Part shown: piece by piece, positions 43,237-52,398 of the stretch
Layout: each line of letters starts with the position of its first letter
Position numbering within the stretch: the stretch's first letter is position 1
NCBI GenBank assembly: GCA_910586675.1
Contig: CAJUJO010000003.1
Location: 1-64,000, forward strand
DNA: 64,000 bases
DNA from: an uncultured Christensenellaceae bacterium
GTDB lineage: Bacteria > Bacillota > Clostridia > Christensenellales > Borkfalkiaceae
Reading direction: 5' to 3'
Translations under genes and position numbers: made by a program
The notes under the pieces: generated by a model
Database searches by the model: none
Seen by the model: the letters and a program-made list of their open reading frames with translations, nothing else
What the model was told of the DNA's origin: nothing

Positions 43237-44031
43237 TTAATTAATCTTTTCCGTTATACGACGAAAAAAAACTCCCTTGTCTGCGGTAAGAAAAGTCGCG
43301 CAGCGATCGGATTTCCGTACGGTAAGCGCATCCCCTGCATTTGCAATACCCATAAACATTCCGTCGCCATACAGCATAACGGCGCCATGTCCTTCGGCAA
43401 AGTGAAACGATAAAACGCTTTTATCTGAATAAGCAATCGGTCTACTCCGTAAGGAAAATGCGCATACCGGCGTTAATAGAAACGTTTCGCAATCGGGCGT
43501 CATAATATTTCCGCCTGCCGAAAGGGAATAAGCGGTAGATCCCGTCGGCGTACTTACAATCAATCCGTCTGCGGTAAAATCTCCCGCCGCACTTCCGTCG
43601 ATTTCCGCAGTCAGTTTTAGAAGTTTGTTGTCGGTGTCCGGCATGACGCGGCGCAAAAGAGAAAACTCATTCAAATAGTGTCCTTTTACTCCGTTAAAAT
43701 CCACTTCCAACATGGTTCTGCGAACGAACGGACAGTTTTGGTTAAAAACGAGATCGAGGGAACGATCAATGTCGTTTCGTTCAAACTCCGTCAAAAAACC
43801 AAGCGTTCCGAAATTAACGCCGACGAGCGGAATTGCATATTCCGAAGCTTTACGCGCGGCACGGAGAACGGTTCCGTCGCCCCCGAGAACGATGAGCCGA
43901 TCGACCTTCGGAATTTCCTCTTCGGAATCAAACACAAGAACATCTGTGTTGCGCAATCGGGCATTACAGGCAAACCGTTGCACCGTTTCCGCATCGACTT
44001 GATGCCCGTTAAAATATATTCCGAGTTTCAT
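43237..44031 (-). CDS. nadK: NAD kinase
   Basis: Phosphorylates NAD to NADP. 264 residues; GGDGT (50-54) is the catalytic motif, with the NE-containing segment HYLNEFSLLRR and TPTGSTAYSLSAGG. Start at Met 44031 (MKLGIYFNG), where the fold begins; ribosome site weak. Confidence 0.92.
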   Translation of the reverse strand: MKLGIYFNGHQVDAETVQRFACNARLRNTDVLVFDSEEEIPKVDRLIVLGGDGTVLRAARKASEYAIPLVGVNFGTLGFLTEFERNDIDRSLDLVFNQNCPFVRRTMLEVDFNGVKGHYLNEFSLLRRVMPDTDNKLLKLTAEIDGSAAGDFTADGLIVSTPTGSTAYSLSAGGNIMTPDCETFLLTPVCAFSLRSRPIAYSDKSVLSFHFAEGHGAVMLYGDGMFMGIANAGDALTVRKSDRCATFLTADKGVFFRRITEKIN

Positions 44032-44092
44032 CTTTTCAATTATATTCGTATTTCTGCATAAATGCAAGTATTTTTCATAAAAAATTTAAATT

Positions 44093-44869
44093 TTATAAAA
44101 TTTCTTCTTCGTACAAGGTATCTGCTTTTTGTAAAAAGTCCTTCAAAGCAATTGGGCTCCCCTCTTTGCGTAAAAAAATTACATATTCTATATTTTTCTT
44201 TTCACGTACAGGTGCATTGACGATCCCGAGCGGAGCGAGAGACAAAGAAAGACAAAAGTTATAAAAATCAAAAAGCAATTCCCGATGGAACTTGCGGGGC
44301 AGAATTCCGCTCTTTCCGATATTTTTTCCGCCGCATTCAAATTGCGGTTTGAACAAGACGAACGCACGCCCCTCTTTATCAAGGATTTCGGAAACGGCAC
44401 CTAAAATCAACCTTAACGAAATGAAACTTACATCGGACACTATGCCGTCCAATTTTGTGGAAAAGTCATCCTTTTTCAAATATCTGGCATTCGTATTGTC
44501 CATTACGGTTACGTGCGGATCGGAAGAAATTTTATCATGTAGAAGCGATTCCCCCACATCAACGCAAAACACCTTCCGCGCACCGCGTTGCAGAAGACAG
44601 TCGGTAAATCCGCCAGTACTCGCTCCCAAATCGGCAAAAGTGCAGCCTTCAACGCTTTCCCCGAACACTTCTAAACCGCGGGAAAGTTTATATCCCCCCT
44701 GTGAAACGTAAATTTCAGGACAAGAGCGAAAGACAAACCGATCCGATTGAAAAACTTCATCCTTGGGAAAAAGCACTTTTCCGTTACGCAATACAAGCCC
44801 GCGGGAAAGCGCCTGCGCCGCTTTCGTCCGCGAGCCATATTTTTCTGCAAAAAATTTATCCGCGCGCAT
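44093..44869 (-). CDS. tlyA: TlyA family rRNA 2'-O-methyltransferase/hemolysin
   Basis: 258 residues: S4 RNA-binding domain (1-65, RADKFFAEKYGSRTKAAQAL) and FtsJ-like SAM methyltransferase with DLGASTGGFTDCLLQRGA. The start overlaps the dxs end by 14 bases, as is common for this pair. Confidence 0.92.
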   Translation of the reverse strand: MRADKFFAEKYGSRTKAAQALSRGLVLRNGKVLFPKDEVFQSDRFVFRSCPEIYVSQGGYKLSRGLEVFGESVEGCTFADLGASTGGFTDCLLQRGARKVFCVDVGESLLHDKISSDPHVTVMDNTNARYLKKDDFSTKLDGIVSDVSFISLRLILGAVSEILDKEGRAFVLFKPQFECGGKNIGKSGILPRKFHRELLFDFYNFCLSLSLAPLGIVNAPVREKKNIEYVIFLRKEGSPIALKDFLQKADTLYEEEIL

Positions 44870-46577
44870 AACACTTTCGGATATATGCTTCTAATGCTAC
44901 TGCGCTTAATCCGTATTCTTCGGAAAGCGTATTAGCTTCTCCGTGCGGAATAAAACAATCTTTTATCCCAAAATTTTTAATCGTTTTACCGGAATTCAGA
45001 TAGAAACGATTGATCGCGTCTCCTAACCCACCGCAGACAACGTTGTCTTCCAGCGTAACGACAAACATTTCTCTTACCGTTGATAAGTACCTTTCGTCGA
45101 GCGGTTTTAAGAAACGAGCGTTTACGACGGTAAAATCCATGCCGCAAGCAGAAAGTTTTTTTCTTACTTTTGCTGCGAGAGAAATACATCTCTCCCCCGC
45201 GGCAAAAATTATTATGTCTGAAGATGTACTATGCAAAACATCAAAAGTGCCGATTTCTATTGATTCAACGCTTCCTTCATTTCCGGCACGAGGATAACGA
45301 ATGGCGAGCGGTGAATCAAATTCAGCGCTCATCCGCAGCATTGCGCGAAACTCGCCTATGTCTTTTGGAATTGCAATGGTTAAATTCGGAATAAACGAAA
45401 GGTATGATAAATCAAATACACCCTGATGCGTTTCGCCGTCCGCCCCCGTAACTCCCGCCCTGTCGATGCACAAAGTAACCGGCAAATTTTGACCGCAGAT
45501 ATCGTGAATGATTTCATCAAACGACCGTTGCAAGAAAGTGGAATATACGGCGTAATACGGTTTCAATCCCCCTGCCGCCATCGAAGCGCAAAGGACGGAA
45601 GCGTGCTCTTCGCATATCCCCAAATCAAAAGATCGATCGGGAAATTTATTGAAAAAATCGCGCAACCCGAGACTGTCCGTCATCGCCGCCGTTACCGCCA
45701 CGATTTTATTGTGTTTTTCCGCTAAACGCAAAAGCTCTTCTCCGAGCGCAGAAGAATATTCCTTTTTTTCGACGCCCGTTTCGGGCGATACGCCGTGCGT
45801 CCGATCGGGCGCGTTCTCACAAAAAGAATAGCCGTGCCCTTTCTGCGTAGAAACGTGCAGAAGAACGCTTCCTTTTTCCAGTAAGGCTTTGGCGTTTTCG
45901 AGCGCGGGAAGAATGATTTCTAGATTATTTCCATCGTATACTCCAGAATATTGCAATCCGTAACGTTCAAAAACAGCAATATCGTCGGCTTGAAAAGAAT
46001 TTTCACGCTTTATTTCAGATAAAATATCGTGCGTTCCGCCTACGGTCGGAGAAATAGACATTCCGTTATCGTTCAAAATTATCAAAATATGGGAATTTAG
46101 GATCCGCAAACTGTTGAGCGCTTCATAAATCAAGCCGTTATTGAAAGATCCGTCTCCTACGAGTGCAATTACCGCATGATTTTCTCCGCTTAAATCGCGC
46201 GCCTTTGCAAGACCGAGCGCGGCGGAAACCGCCGTTCCCGCATGTCCCGTATCGTAACAGTCGTATTCGCTTTCACTTCGTTTGGGAAAACCGGAAATCC
46301 CCCCTTCTTTCCGCAAAGTATGAAAACGGTTTGCCCTTCCGGAAAGAAGTTTATGCGTATAACACTGGTGTCCGACGTCGAAAACGATTTTGTCGCGCGG
46401 GAAATCAAATACGCGATGCAGTGCAACAGTCAGTTCTACGGCACCGAGGTTGGAAGAAAGATGTCCTCCGCATTCGGATACGGTAGAAAAGATTTCCGTA
46501 CGAATATCTTCGCAGTAACGATTTAATTGATTTATACCGGCGGATTTCAATTCCGCCGCAGAAATTTCTTTTAACAC
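44856..46577 (-). CDS. dxs: 1-deoxy-D-xylulose-5-phosphate synthase
   Basis: First step of the MEP isoprenoid pathway, TPP-dependent. 573 residues, about 50 shorter than E. coli Dxs. TPP/Mg motif GDGSFNNG...ND (141-170), GHAGT (111-115), catalytic pyrimidine-domain Glu region CEEHASVLCASMAAGG and DRAGVTGADGETHQG are all present, so it looks active. Supplies the pathway that ends in the IspH fusion encoded at 10614. Confidence 0.94.
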   Translation of the reverse strand: MLKEISAAELKSAGINQLNRYCEDIRTEIFSTVSECGGHLSSNLGAVELTVALHRVFDFPRDKIVFDVGHQCYTHKLLSGRANRFHTLRKEGGISGFPKRSESEYDCYDTGHAGTAVSAALGLAKARDLSGENHAVIALVGDGSFNNGLIYEALNSLRILNSHILIILNDNGMSISPTVGGTHDILSEIKRENSFQADDIAVFERYGLQYSGVYDGNNLEIILPALENAKALLEKGSVLLHVSTQKGHGYSFCENAPDRTHGVSPETGVEKKEYSSALGEELLRLAEKHNKIVAVTAAMTDSLGLRDFFNKFPDRSFDLGICEEHASVLCASMAAGGLKPYYAVYSTFLQRSFDEIIHDICGQNLPVTLCIDRAGVTGADGETHQGVFDLSYLSFIPNLTIAIPKDIGEFRAMLRMSAEFDSPLAIRYPRAGNEGSVESIEIGTFDVLHSTSSDIIIFAAGERCISLAAKVRKKLSACGMDFTVVNARFLKPLDERYLSTVREMFVVTLEDNVVCGGLGDAINRFYLNSGKTIKNFGIKDCFIPHGEANTLSEEYGLSAVALEAYIRKCYARG

Positions 46578-46624
46578 GCCCGATACTAATTCGGCGCATA
46601 GAGCAAGCGCCTCAACTCCGAAAT

Positions 46625-47494
46625 TTAGTGGTTTCTTTCACGGATAACCCGCACGGTCTTGATTAAGAAGTCGTTATTTTCTATATTCGATAATGCAGAA
46701 ACGCATTTCTCCGCAAATTCGTCGGCAAGTTCTTCCGAGCGCTCCATACCGAACACCTTAACGCAAGTCAGTTTCCCTTCCTCTCTGTCTTTTCCTGCTG
46801 TTTTTCCGAGCGTTTCGCTTTCCTCTTTTTCGTCAAGCATGTCGTCGGTAAGCTGAAATAAAATGCCTAAATTTTTTGCGTATTCCGTAAATTCGGCGGT
46901 ATACTTCCCCATAATCGTTGACGCCATCAAGAACGGCGCAACAAATAGCTTACCCGTTTTATGTTCGTAAATAAAACGCAGCTCTTCCTGCCCCGCATTT
47001 TTGCCCGAATAGAGAATGTCCGCAGATTGCCCCGCAATCATTCCCTTGGGCCCCGCGCATTCGGAAAGAATTTGCGCCGCGCGAAGATATTTTTTCCCTC
47101 GCCCACTTTCCGAAAGTAAAATGTCGAACGCCGCGGATAACAATGCGTCGCCCGCCAAAACGGCGTTTGCTTCACCGAAAACTTTATGATTGGAAGGTTT
47201 TCCGCGACGAAAATCATCGTTATCCATAGAGGGTAAATCGTCATGAATCAAGGAATATGTATGAATCATTTCCAATGCCACGGCAAACCGCATTTCTTCT
47301 TTGGGTGTACCGCCCAAACAGTCGAGGGCAGCGAAAAATAAAACCGGGCGCATGCGTTTTCCGCCCGACAGGAGAGAATATCGCATACTTTCGGCTAGAA
47401 TAGGCGGTTCGTAATTCAGTCCATTGCAGTAATTACGCAATCCCGATTCAAACAAATCCCAATATTCCGAGTATTTTTTCGAAAACTTTTTCAC
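46625..47494 (-). CDS. ispA: Polyprenyl (farnesyl/geranyl) diphosphate synthase
   Basis: Chain-elongating prenyltransferase, 289 residues. First aspartate-rich motif DDLPSMD (85-91) and second DDMLD (217-221). GTG start at 47494 overlaps the folD stop as GTGA, with GGAGG seven bases before; a longer in-frame start lies inside folD and is less likely. Confidence 0.92.
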   Translation of the reverse strand: MKKFSKKYSEYWDLFESGLRNYCNGLNYEPPILAESMRYSLLSGGKRMRPVLFFAALDCLGGTPKEEMRFAVALEMIHTYSLIHDDLPSMDNDDFRRGKPSNHKVFGEANAVLAGDALLSAAFDILLSESGRGKKYLRAAQILSECAGPKGMIAGQSADILYSGKNAGQEELRFIYEHKTGKLFVAPFLMASTIMGKYTAEFTEYAKNLGILFQLTDDMLDEKEESETLGKTAGKDREEGKLTCVKVFGMERSEELADEFAEKCVSALSNIENNDFLIKTVRVIRERNH

Positions 47495-48342
47495 AATTCC
47501 TCCGCTGTCTCCGCCAGCGCGCACGCATTTGAAAGCAGCATGGAAATCGTCATCGGTCCCACACCGCCCGGCACAGGCGTTATTAAAGACGCTTTTTCTT
47601 TTACGTTGTCAAAGTCGACGTCGCCACATAATTTGCCTTGCTCGTCGCGATTCATTCCGACGTCGATTACAACGGCGCCCTCTTTTATCATATCCGCGCC
47701 GATAAATTTCGGTTTTCCGATTGCCGCAACAAGGATGTCCGCGTTGCGGCATTCTTCTTTCAAATTTTCCGTTTTGGAATGACAAACGGTAACCGTGGCA
47801 TCGGCATTCAATAAAAGCATTGCCATCGGCTTGCCGACAATATTGCTTCGTCCGACGACGACGGCGCGTTTTCCCTTTGGATCAACGCCGCTCCGCTTGA
47901 GAAGTTCCATAACGCCGAGCGGCGTACAAGCTACCGTGCCGCGTTCTTTCAAAACTAATTTTCCTACGTTTTCAGCAGAAAAACCGTCGACGTCTTTTTC
48001 AGTCGGAATTTCGCGGAGGATTTTCTGCGCGTCGAGATGATGAGGCAGCGGCAACTGAACGAGAATTCCGTGCACGTTTTTGTCTTCGGCAAGCGCACGG
48101 ATCAACTCTACCGCCTGTTCCTGAGTCGTATTTGCGGGCAGAAAATGTGCAAACGAACGAATCCCCACCTCTTCGCATCCCGATATTTTATTTCGCACAT
48201 AAACTTTTGAAGCGGGATCTTCTCCGATTAATACGACGGCAAGCCCCACTCGTTTTCCGTAACGCTCAAAAAAATTTTTTGTACGTTCCCCGAGTTCCTT
48301 GCGAATTTGCGCCGAAATAACTTTTCCGTCGATTAGTTTCAT
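47491..48342 (-). CDS. folD: Methylenetetrahydrofolate dehydrogenase/cyclohydrolase
   Basis: Bifunctional folate one-carbon enzyme, 283 residues. YVRNKISGCEEVGI contains the catalytic Lys region, VQLPLPHHLD and VVVGRSNIVGKPMAMLLL (NADP site), TPVPGGVGPMTISML. Overlaps nusB by four bases. The genes xseA and xseB, usually between folD and ispA, are absent. Confidence 0.94.
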   Translation of the reverse strand: MKLIDGKVISAQIRKELGERTKNFFERYGKRVGLAVVLIGEDPASKVYVRNKISGCEEVGIRSFAHFLPANTTQEQAVELIRALAEDKNVHGILVQLPLPHHLDAQKILREIPTEKDVDGFSAENVGKLVLKERGTVACTPLGVMELLKRSGVDPKGKRAVVVGRSNIVGKPMAMLLLNADATVTVCHSKTENLKEECRNADILVAAIGKPKFIGADMIKEGAVVIDVGMNRDEQGKLCGDVDFDNVKEKASLITPVPGGVGPMTISMLLSNACALAETAEEL

Positions 48343-48731
48343 TCGTTAATAATTCCTCCCAAAACGCCGTTTACGAATCCGGCTGAATTTTCCGTAGAAA
48401 ATTTACGCGCCAGCCCCGCCGCTTCGCTCACGGATACGACGTTCGGAATATCCTTGCAAAATTTTATTTCGGCAAGAGCAATTAAAAGAATGGCTTTATC
48501 AACCGGATAGATTCTGTAATCGGCAAAATGCGTTACGTTTTCATTGATCGTTTGAAGCAAATCGTCTTTGTGTTCTTCGGTGAGCGCGACCAGACGGTCG
48601 GCAAAGCCGCGTTCTTCATCGGACAGCGCCGCTTTTTTATAGACGCTTTCCTTGAAACGCTCGCCGCAGTCGTCGTGAAACAGACTTGCGAATACAATCT
48701 TAAATGCAGCTTCCCGCGCATCGTTTCTCAT
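48339..48731 (-). CDS. nusB: Transcription antitermination factor NusB
   Basis: 130-residue helical protein, partner of NusE/S10 in rRNA antitermination. AREAAFKIVFASLF at the N-terminus, IYPVDKAILLIALAEIKF and VVSVSEAAGLARKFSTENSAGFVNGVLGGI at the C-terminus are diagnostic. AGAGGA site before the ATG. Confidence 0.92.
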   Translation of the reverse strand: MRNDAREAAFKIVFASLFHDDCGERFKESVYKKAALSDEERGFADRLVALTEEHKDDLLQTINENVTHFADYRIYPVDKAILLIALAEIKFCKDIPNVVSVSEAAGLARKFSTENSAGFVNGVLGGIINE

Positions 48732-48786
48732 AAGTCTTCCTCTTTACAATAAATTCCCCCTCCGTTTTAAGGAAAGGGAAATTATT

Positions 48787-49173
48787 TTAGTTATTTTTGC
48801 CCTCTTCATCTGCAGATTCCGTTCCCTCTTCCGTGTTCGGAACGGGAGCCGCCGCAGGAAAGACGACGCTCTGGACGTGCACATCCACTTTAGCAATTTT
48901 GTATTTTGTCATCGACTCGACCATCTGCTTTATCGATTGCTGTATTCTGTAAGCAAGTTCGGGAACGCTGTATCCGTAATGCGCTATCACAGAGATATCG
49001 ACGAAAACCCCTTCTTTTTCAAAACAAAGTTTTATCCCTTTACTCTTGGAAGGAACAAGTTCGATGCCCTCCGTTTCCTGCAAACTCAGCACAACGATAC
49101 CGCTCACGATGTCGGCATTATAAGTAACTCTTCCTTTTTGTCCGTTGGAATTATTAAATTTGATGCTTGCCAT
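48787..49173 (-). CDS. Asp23/Gls24 family envelope stress protein
   Basis: 128 residues, ADIVSGIVVLSLQETEG at the N-terminal part and AYRIQQSIKQMVESMTKYKIAKVDVHVQSVVF at the end: the Asp23 (DUF322) fold. Function not well defined; related to cell-wall stress. Located between the spoIIIA operon and nusB as in many Firmicutes. Its leader holds an 8-bp GC hairpin (49192-49219). Confidence 0.88.
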   Translation of the reverse strand: MASIKFNNSNGQKGRVTYNADIVSGIVVLSLQETEGIELVPSKSKGIKLCFEKEGVFVDISVIAHYGYSVPELAYRIQQSIKQMVESMTKYKIAKVDVHVQSVVFPAAAPVPNTEEGTESADEEGKNN

Positions 49174-49191
49174 AACATTTCTCCCTATTAC

Positions 49192-49219
49192 GGACGGCGC
49201 GCATACATCGCCGCCGTCC
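49192..49219 (-). promoter_or_regulatory. GC-rich hairpin in the asp23 leader
   Basis: GGACGGCG/CGCCGTCC arms around a 12-nt loop, no T-tract, between a TATAAT-like element (about 49238-49243) and the ATG. Confidence 0.35.
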
Positions 49220-49277
49220 GCTTGTTTAAGGTAACAATATTATAACACATCTTTTTGAAATTTACTACTGTTTTTTC

Positions 49278-49763
49278 TCAACTTTCTGCATAGATAGGCA
49301 TAATAATCACGTTTCCTTCGCGGACGGAAGTTTCATTTTCCAATCTTTGAAAGATTTTAGTAACGGTGTCGAGGTCAAGTTCGTTGGAATTAATGAAAAC
49401 GTTGATATTGTCGGAATCGGAACCGATGGCAACTACTACATCTGAAAATCCGAGCGATTTAATCATCGTTTCGAGAATAAGCTCGTCTTCCATCATTTCC
49501 ACCATTTGTTGTTTCATCGCTACGGCTTCTTTGTATTCCGCGCTGTCTGTCGCGTATGCGGCGATTACGCTGTCGAGCTGAACGAATTCTTCGCTGCGCG
49601 TAGAAGCACGTTCGGAACGGTAAGAAGTGAAATAATTGGTTTCCACGTTACCGCCCGCCGTAGCGGTTGTGCGCGTGCCGGCAAGCACAAAGTTGAAAAT
49701 CGCAGTTACGGCAAGCAACAGCACCAAAGTAGACATAAGTACAATTTTTTTCGTGTTAGTCAT
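49278..49763 (-). CDS. spoIIIAH: SpoIIIAH
   Basis: 161-residue bitopic membrane protein (helix about 8-28) with an extracellular ring-building domain (about 75-160, MIKSLGFSDVVVAIGSDSDNINVFINS). On the mother-cell side it interacts with forespore SpoIIQ to form the feeding-tube channel. Shorter than the 218-residue B. subtilis protein, mainly in the linker. AAGGAGATAT ribosome site. Confidence 0.88.
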   Translation of the reverse strand: MTNTKKIVLMSTLVLLLAVTAIFNFVLAGTRTTATAGGNVETNYFTSYRSERASTRSEEFVQLDSVIAAYATDSAEYKEAVAMKQQMVEMMEDELILETMIKSLGFSDVVVAIGSDSDNINVFINSNELDLDTVTKIFQRLENETSVREGNVIIMPIYAES

Positions 49764-49794
49764 AATATATCTCCTTAATTTAATTTATACAAAG

Positions 49795-50148
49795 TTAGTT
49801 TCCCGAAGGGTATACCTGTATATTTCCCTTCCCGATCGACAACGCTACGGTTGTAACGTCGAGAACCCGCATTCTCGTCAATATACTGTCCGCCCCGTCG
49901 AATACGACGACCGCTCCCGTTATTTCCCCGTCGCTTTTACTTATCATTACGGCAGGATTGTTTACCCCCTCGATTTTTTCCAACAGATTGCACAGTCGTA
50001 TTTCTTCTTCGGTCTGATGAGAAGCAAGCTCTGTACTTCCAAAGAATACTTTCCAAACGGCAATCAGTAAAACGAGCGCCGCAATACAGACAAATATTAC
50101 GATCGCGGTTTTATTTTTCAGGAGTTTTTTTATATTTTCCCGATTCAC
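49795..50148 (-). CDS. spoIIIAG: SpoIIIAG, minimal form
   Basis: 117 residues: membrane helix (about 14-36) and a compact ring-building motif (LLEKIEGVNNPAVMI ... GAVVVFDGADSILTRMRVLDVTTVALSI). Compared with the 229-residue B. subtilis protein, the segment between the two halves (about 60 residues, the beta-insertion that forms the ring's barrel) is missing. Identity rests on the two conserved halves and operon position. Confidence 0.83.
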   Translation of the reverse strand: MNRENIKKLLKNKTAIVIFVCIAALVLLIAVWKVFFGSTELASHQTEEEIRLCNLLEKIEGVNNPAVMISKSDGEITGAVVVFDGADSILTRMRVLDVTTVALSIGKGNIQVYPSGN

Positions 50149-50600
50149 GCTACCTCCGCCGTGCAGCCGTATTTTTTTTCGAGCGTGCTTTTGATTTTGT
50201 CTACGATAATTATATGTTCATTCTCTTCGTTTATACCGAAATCAATAATTTTTATTTGCATCTTTTTGACGGAAAAAGGCGAACCGGAATCTCTCTCAAC
50301 CGAAACCTCTACCGTAACACCGAAATTATTTTTCAATGCGGCGCCTATCTCCTTTTCATCTTGTTCGGATATACTTTGCGCGCAGTACGCAAGATACTTT
50401 TCGTCCATTATTATATCACTCGTTTGAAAGTCAAATCCTTTTCCGCCCGCCCAAGATACGAACGGAGCGAGCAGAACAAGAATCGTTGCCGTTTTGAGCA
50501 TACCTTTTAGGAACTTCCCCATTTTACCGCCCGGCAAGACGATCGTAAATACAGCGGACAACAAAATGATCCCTGCAATACTTAGAATGTAAGTCTTCAT
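50145..50600 (-). CDS. spoIIIAF: SpoIIIAF
   Basis: 151 residues: two N-terminal membrane helices (about 4-22 and 31-50) and a soluble ring-building-like domain (IGAALKNNFGVTVEVSVERD...IKIIDFGI). Overlaps spoIIIAG by four bases and touches spoIIIAE. Part of the SpoIIIA channel complex. Confidence 0.85.
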   Translation of the reverse strand: MKTYILSIAGIILLSAVFTIVLPGGKMGKFLKGMLKTATILVLLAPFVSWAGGKGFDFQTSDIIMDEKYLAYCAQSISEQDEKEIGAALKNNFGVTVEVSVERDSGSPFSVKKMQIKIIDFGINEENEHIIIVDKIKSTLEKKYGCTAEVA

Positions 50601-51805
50601 CAGAAAATTACCCCCGATGAACAGATAAGAAGCATAAGCGTAATAAAATAAAGAAACGCGATACAGAGCAAACCGGCAATAAAATATCCTAAATCACCGG
50701 CAAGACGGGATAAAAACGAGGATATTTTTCCGCCGACCGGTTCCGTTGCAGCCGCAGCAATGCGGAGAAATAATTGAAATGCAACGAAGAGCATAAGCGG
50801 CTGTAAAAGCGTTCCGAAAAGAATAAATACCGCAAAAGATCCTAATGCGTTTTTAATGAGCGCGCTTCCCGCCAAAACGAGATCGAATCCGCCGGAAAGA
50901 AATCCGCCAACAATAGGTACGGAACTTGATATAGCATATTTTGCCGCGCGAAGCGATAAACCGTCATATTGCGCGGCGGCGATTCCCTGCACGGTTAAAA
51001 AAATACTGAACAAACCCAGCGTTAAACCAATCAGCCATTTATTAAAACTCTTGAATAATTCCCCAAGCTTCTCCGTTCGAACGTCGGATGAAAGGTTTCC
51101 CACAAAAGCGAGTACAATAACGACTATCGACGAAGGAAACACGACTGCGGAAAAAAGTTCTGAAATTCCCCCGCTCATAAACACAACGGCGGGGCGGAAG
51201 ATTCCCACTGAAACGGCGCCGCCGCTCCCCGCCATCAAGGTAAGTAAAATCGGATACAAAATATCCATTTGCTTTTTCATTTCAATAACGGAGGAAAAAC
51301 CCGCAGTTAATACCGTAATCAGACATGATAATACGACAGCTCCGACAGAGATATATCCCGCAAAGTTTATTATATCTGACATAGTACTATGTAAAAATCC
51401 ACTTTTTGTGGAATTTAAGATACCGCAAAGCAGAGCTACCGCCAAAATCACTGCAAAAGCGGGCAAAAGTACGCTTAATTCTTCCCAAACAAGATGCAAC
51501 ACCGATTGTCCCAGAGAAGAATAATCGAGCGAAAAATCACCATTTATTACGCTTGCAAGCTTGTCTTTAACCGATATTCCACCGAATTGAGACAATGAGT
51601 CCAAATATTTTTGTAATTCTTCAAGATCGAGCGCGGAAAGCAAATCATTTATTTGATTACCGAGTTCTTCCTGTACTTTTTTTTCCTCTTCCGTGAGCGC
51701 GGTAACGAAAATAATTTCTTTTCCGCCCGAAAATTGCACAAAAAGAGCGAAAAACATAAGAAGCAAAAAAATTATTATTGCGCGGCGACCGACCTTTGTA
51801 TTCAT
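50600..51805 (-). CDS. spoIIIAE: SpoIIIAE
   Basis: 401-residue polytopic protein with N-terminal signal-like helix, an extracellular coiled region and about eight membrane helices; AAKYAISSSVPIVGGFLSGGFDLVLAGSALIKNALG is the family's conserved core. Putative channel subunit of the SpoIIIA complex. Confidence 0.92.
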   Translation of the reverse strand: MNTKVGRRAIIIFLLLMFFALFVQFSGGKEIIFVTALTEEEKKVQEELGNQINDLLSALDLEELQKYLDSLSQFGGISVKDKLASVINGDFSLDYSSLGQSVLHLVWEELSVLLPAFAVILAVALLCGILNSTKSGFLHSTMSDIINFAGYISVGAVVLSCLITVLTAGFSSVIEMKKQMDILYPILLTLMAGSGGAVSVGIFRPAVVFMSGGISELFSAVVFPSSIVVIVLAFVGNLSSDVRTEKLGELFKSFNKWLIGLTLGLFSIFLTVQGIAAAQYDGLSLRAAKYAISSSVPIVGGFLSGGFDLVLAGSALIKNALGSFAVFILFGTLLQPLMLFVAFQLFLRIAAAATEPVGGKISSFLSRLAGDLGYFIAGLLCIAFLYFITLMLLICSSGVIF

Positions 51806-52197
51806 TTTACCAACCCCAACAGTTGATTGACAAGCTGAAGCACGCTTTCAAGAATAGGTACGGCAAGTACCAAAACAACGATTTTTCCGCAAAAAACTAA
51901 TTTATCGGATAAAGAATTTTGCCCGAAGTCGTTCAGTATTCCGGCACTGAACTCTACGAGATAGCCTATTCCGATCATTTTCAATAAAGTTTTCACAAGG
52001 ACGGAACTCAGCCCCGTCGTCTGTGCAATGTCCCCGAATATTGAAAGACTATCTCGAAAAATTTCAAATACGAACAACAGCAGAATAACGCTCCCTGCGA
52101 CGGTAACGGCAAACGCTAATTCCGGCTTTGTGCTTTTTAGAATAAGCGCTGCAACCGCCGTAATAAAAGCAATGCCGACAAGCTGAAATATTTCCAT
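51802..52197 (-). CDS. spoIIIAD: SpoIIIAD
   Basis: 131 residues, four hydrophobic helices, starting MEIFQLVGIAFITAVAALIL. Start chosen at Met 52197, three bases after spoIIIAC ends; the longer frame upstream is out-of-frame spoIIIAC sequence. SpoIIIAE begins by a four-base overlap. Confidence 0.9.
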   Translation of the reverse strand: MEIFQLVGIAFITAVAALILKSTKPELAFAVTVAGSVILLLFVFEIFRDSLSIFGDIAQTTGLSSVLVKTLLKMIGIGYLVEFSAGILNDFGQNSLSDKLVFCGKIVVLVLAVPILESVLQLVNQLLGLVK

Positions 52198-52199
52198 AG

Positions 52200-52397
52200 T
52201 CAGTAAATTCCGAATATATCTTTTATGGTCTGAAACAAATCTCCTATCATGGATACGGCTATTCCCAGTACGATAACAAGCCCCACGATGGAAACAACGG
52301 TCGCAATGTCGTCTCTGTCGGATTTTTTTAAGATTTGACACACGACGGTAATAATGATTCCGATAGCCGCCAGCTTAAATATAATTGAAATATCCAT
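52200..52397 (-). CDS. spoIIIAC: SpoIIIAC
   Basis: 65 residues, two membrane helices (DISIIFKLAAIGIIITVVCQIL and IATVVSIVGLVIVLGIAVSMIG); standard length for the family. Directly coupled to the genes on both sides. Confidence 0.9.
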   Translation of the reverse strand: MDISIIFKLAAIGIIITVVCQILKKSDRDDIATVVSIVGLVIVLGIAVSMIGDLFQTIKDIFGIY

Positions 52398-52398
52398 A

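Noticed and set aside
51802..52341. 179-residue SpoIIIAD with N-terminal extension
   Set aside because: The first 48 codons are the overlapping spoIIIAC region in another frame; Met at 52197 matches the family start.
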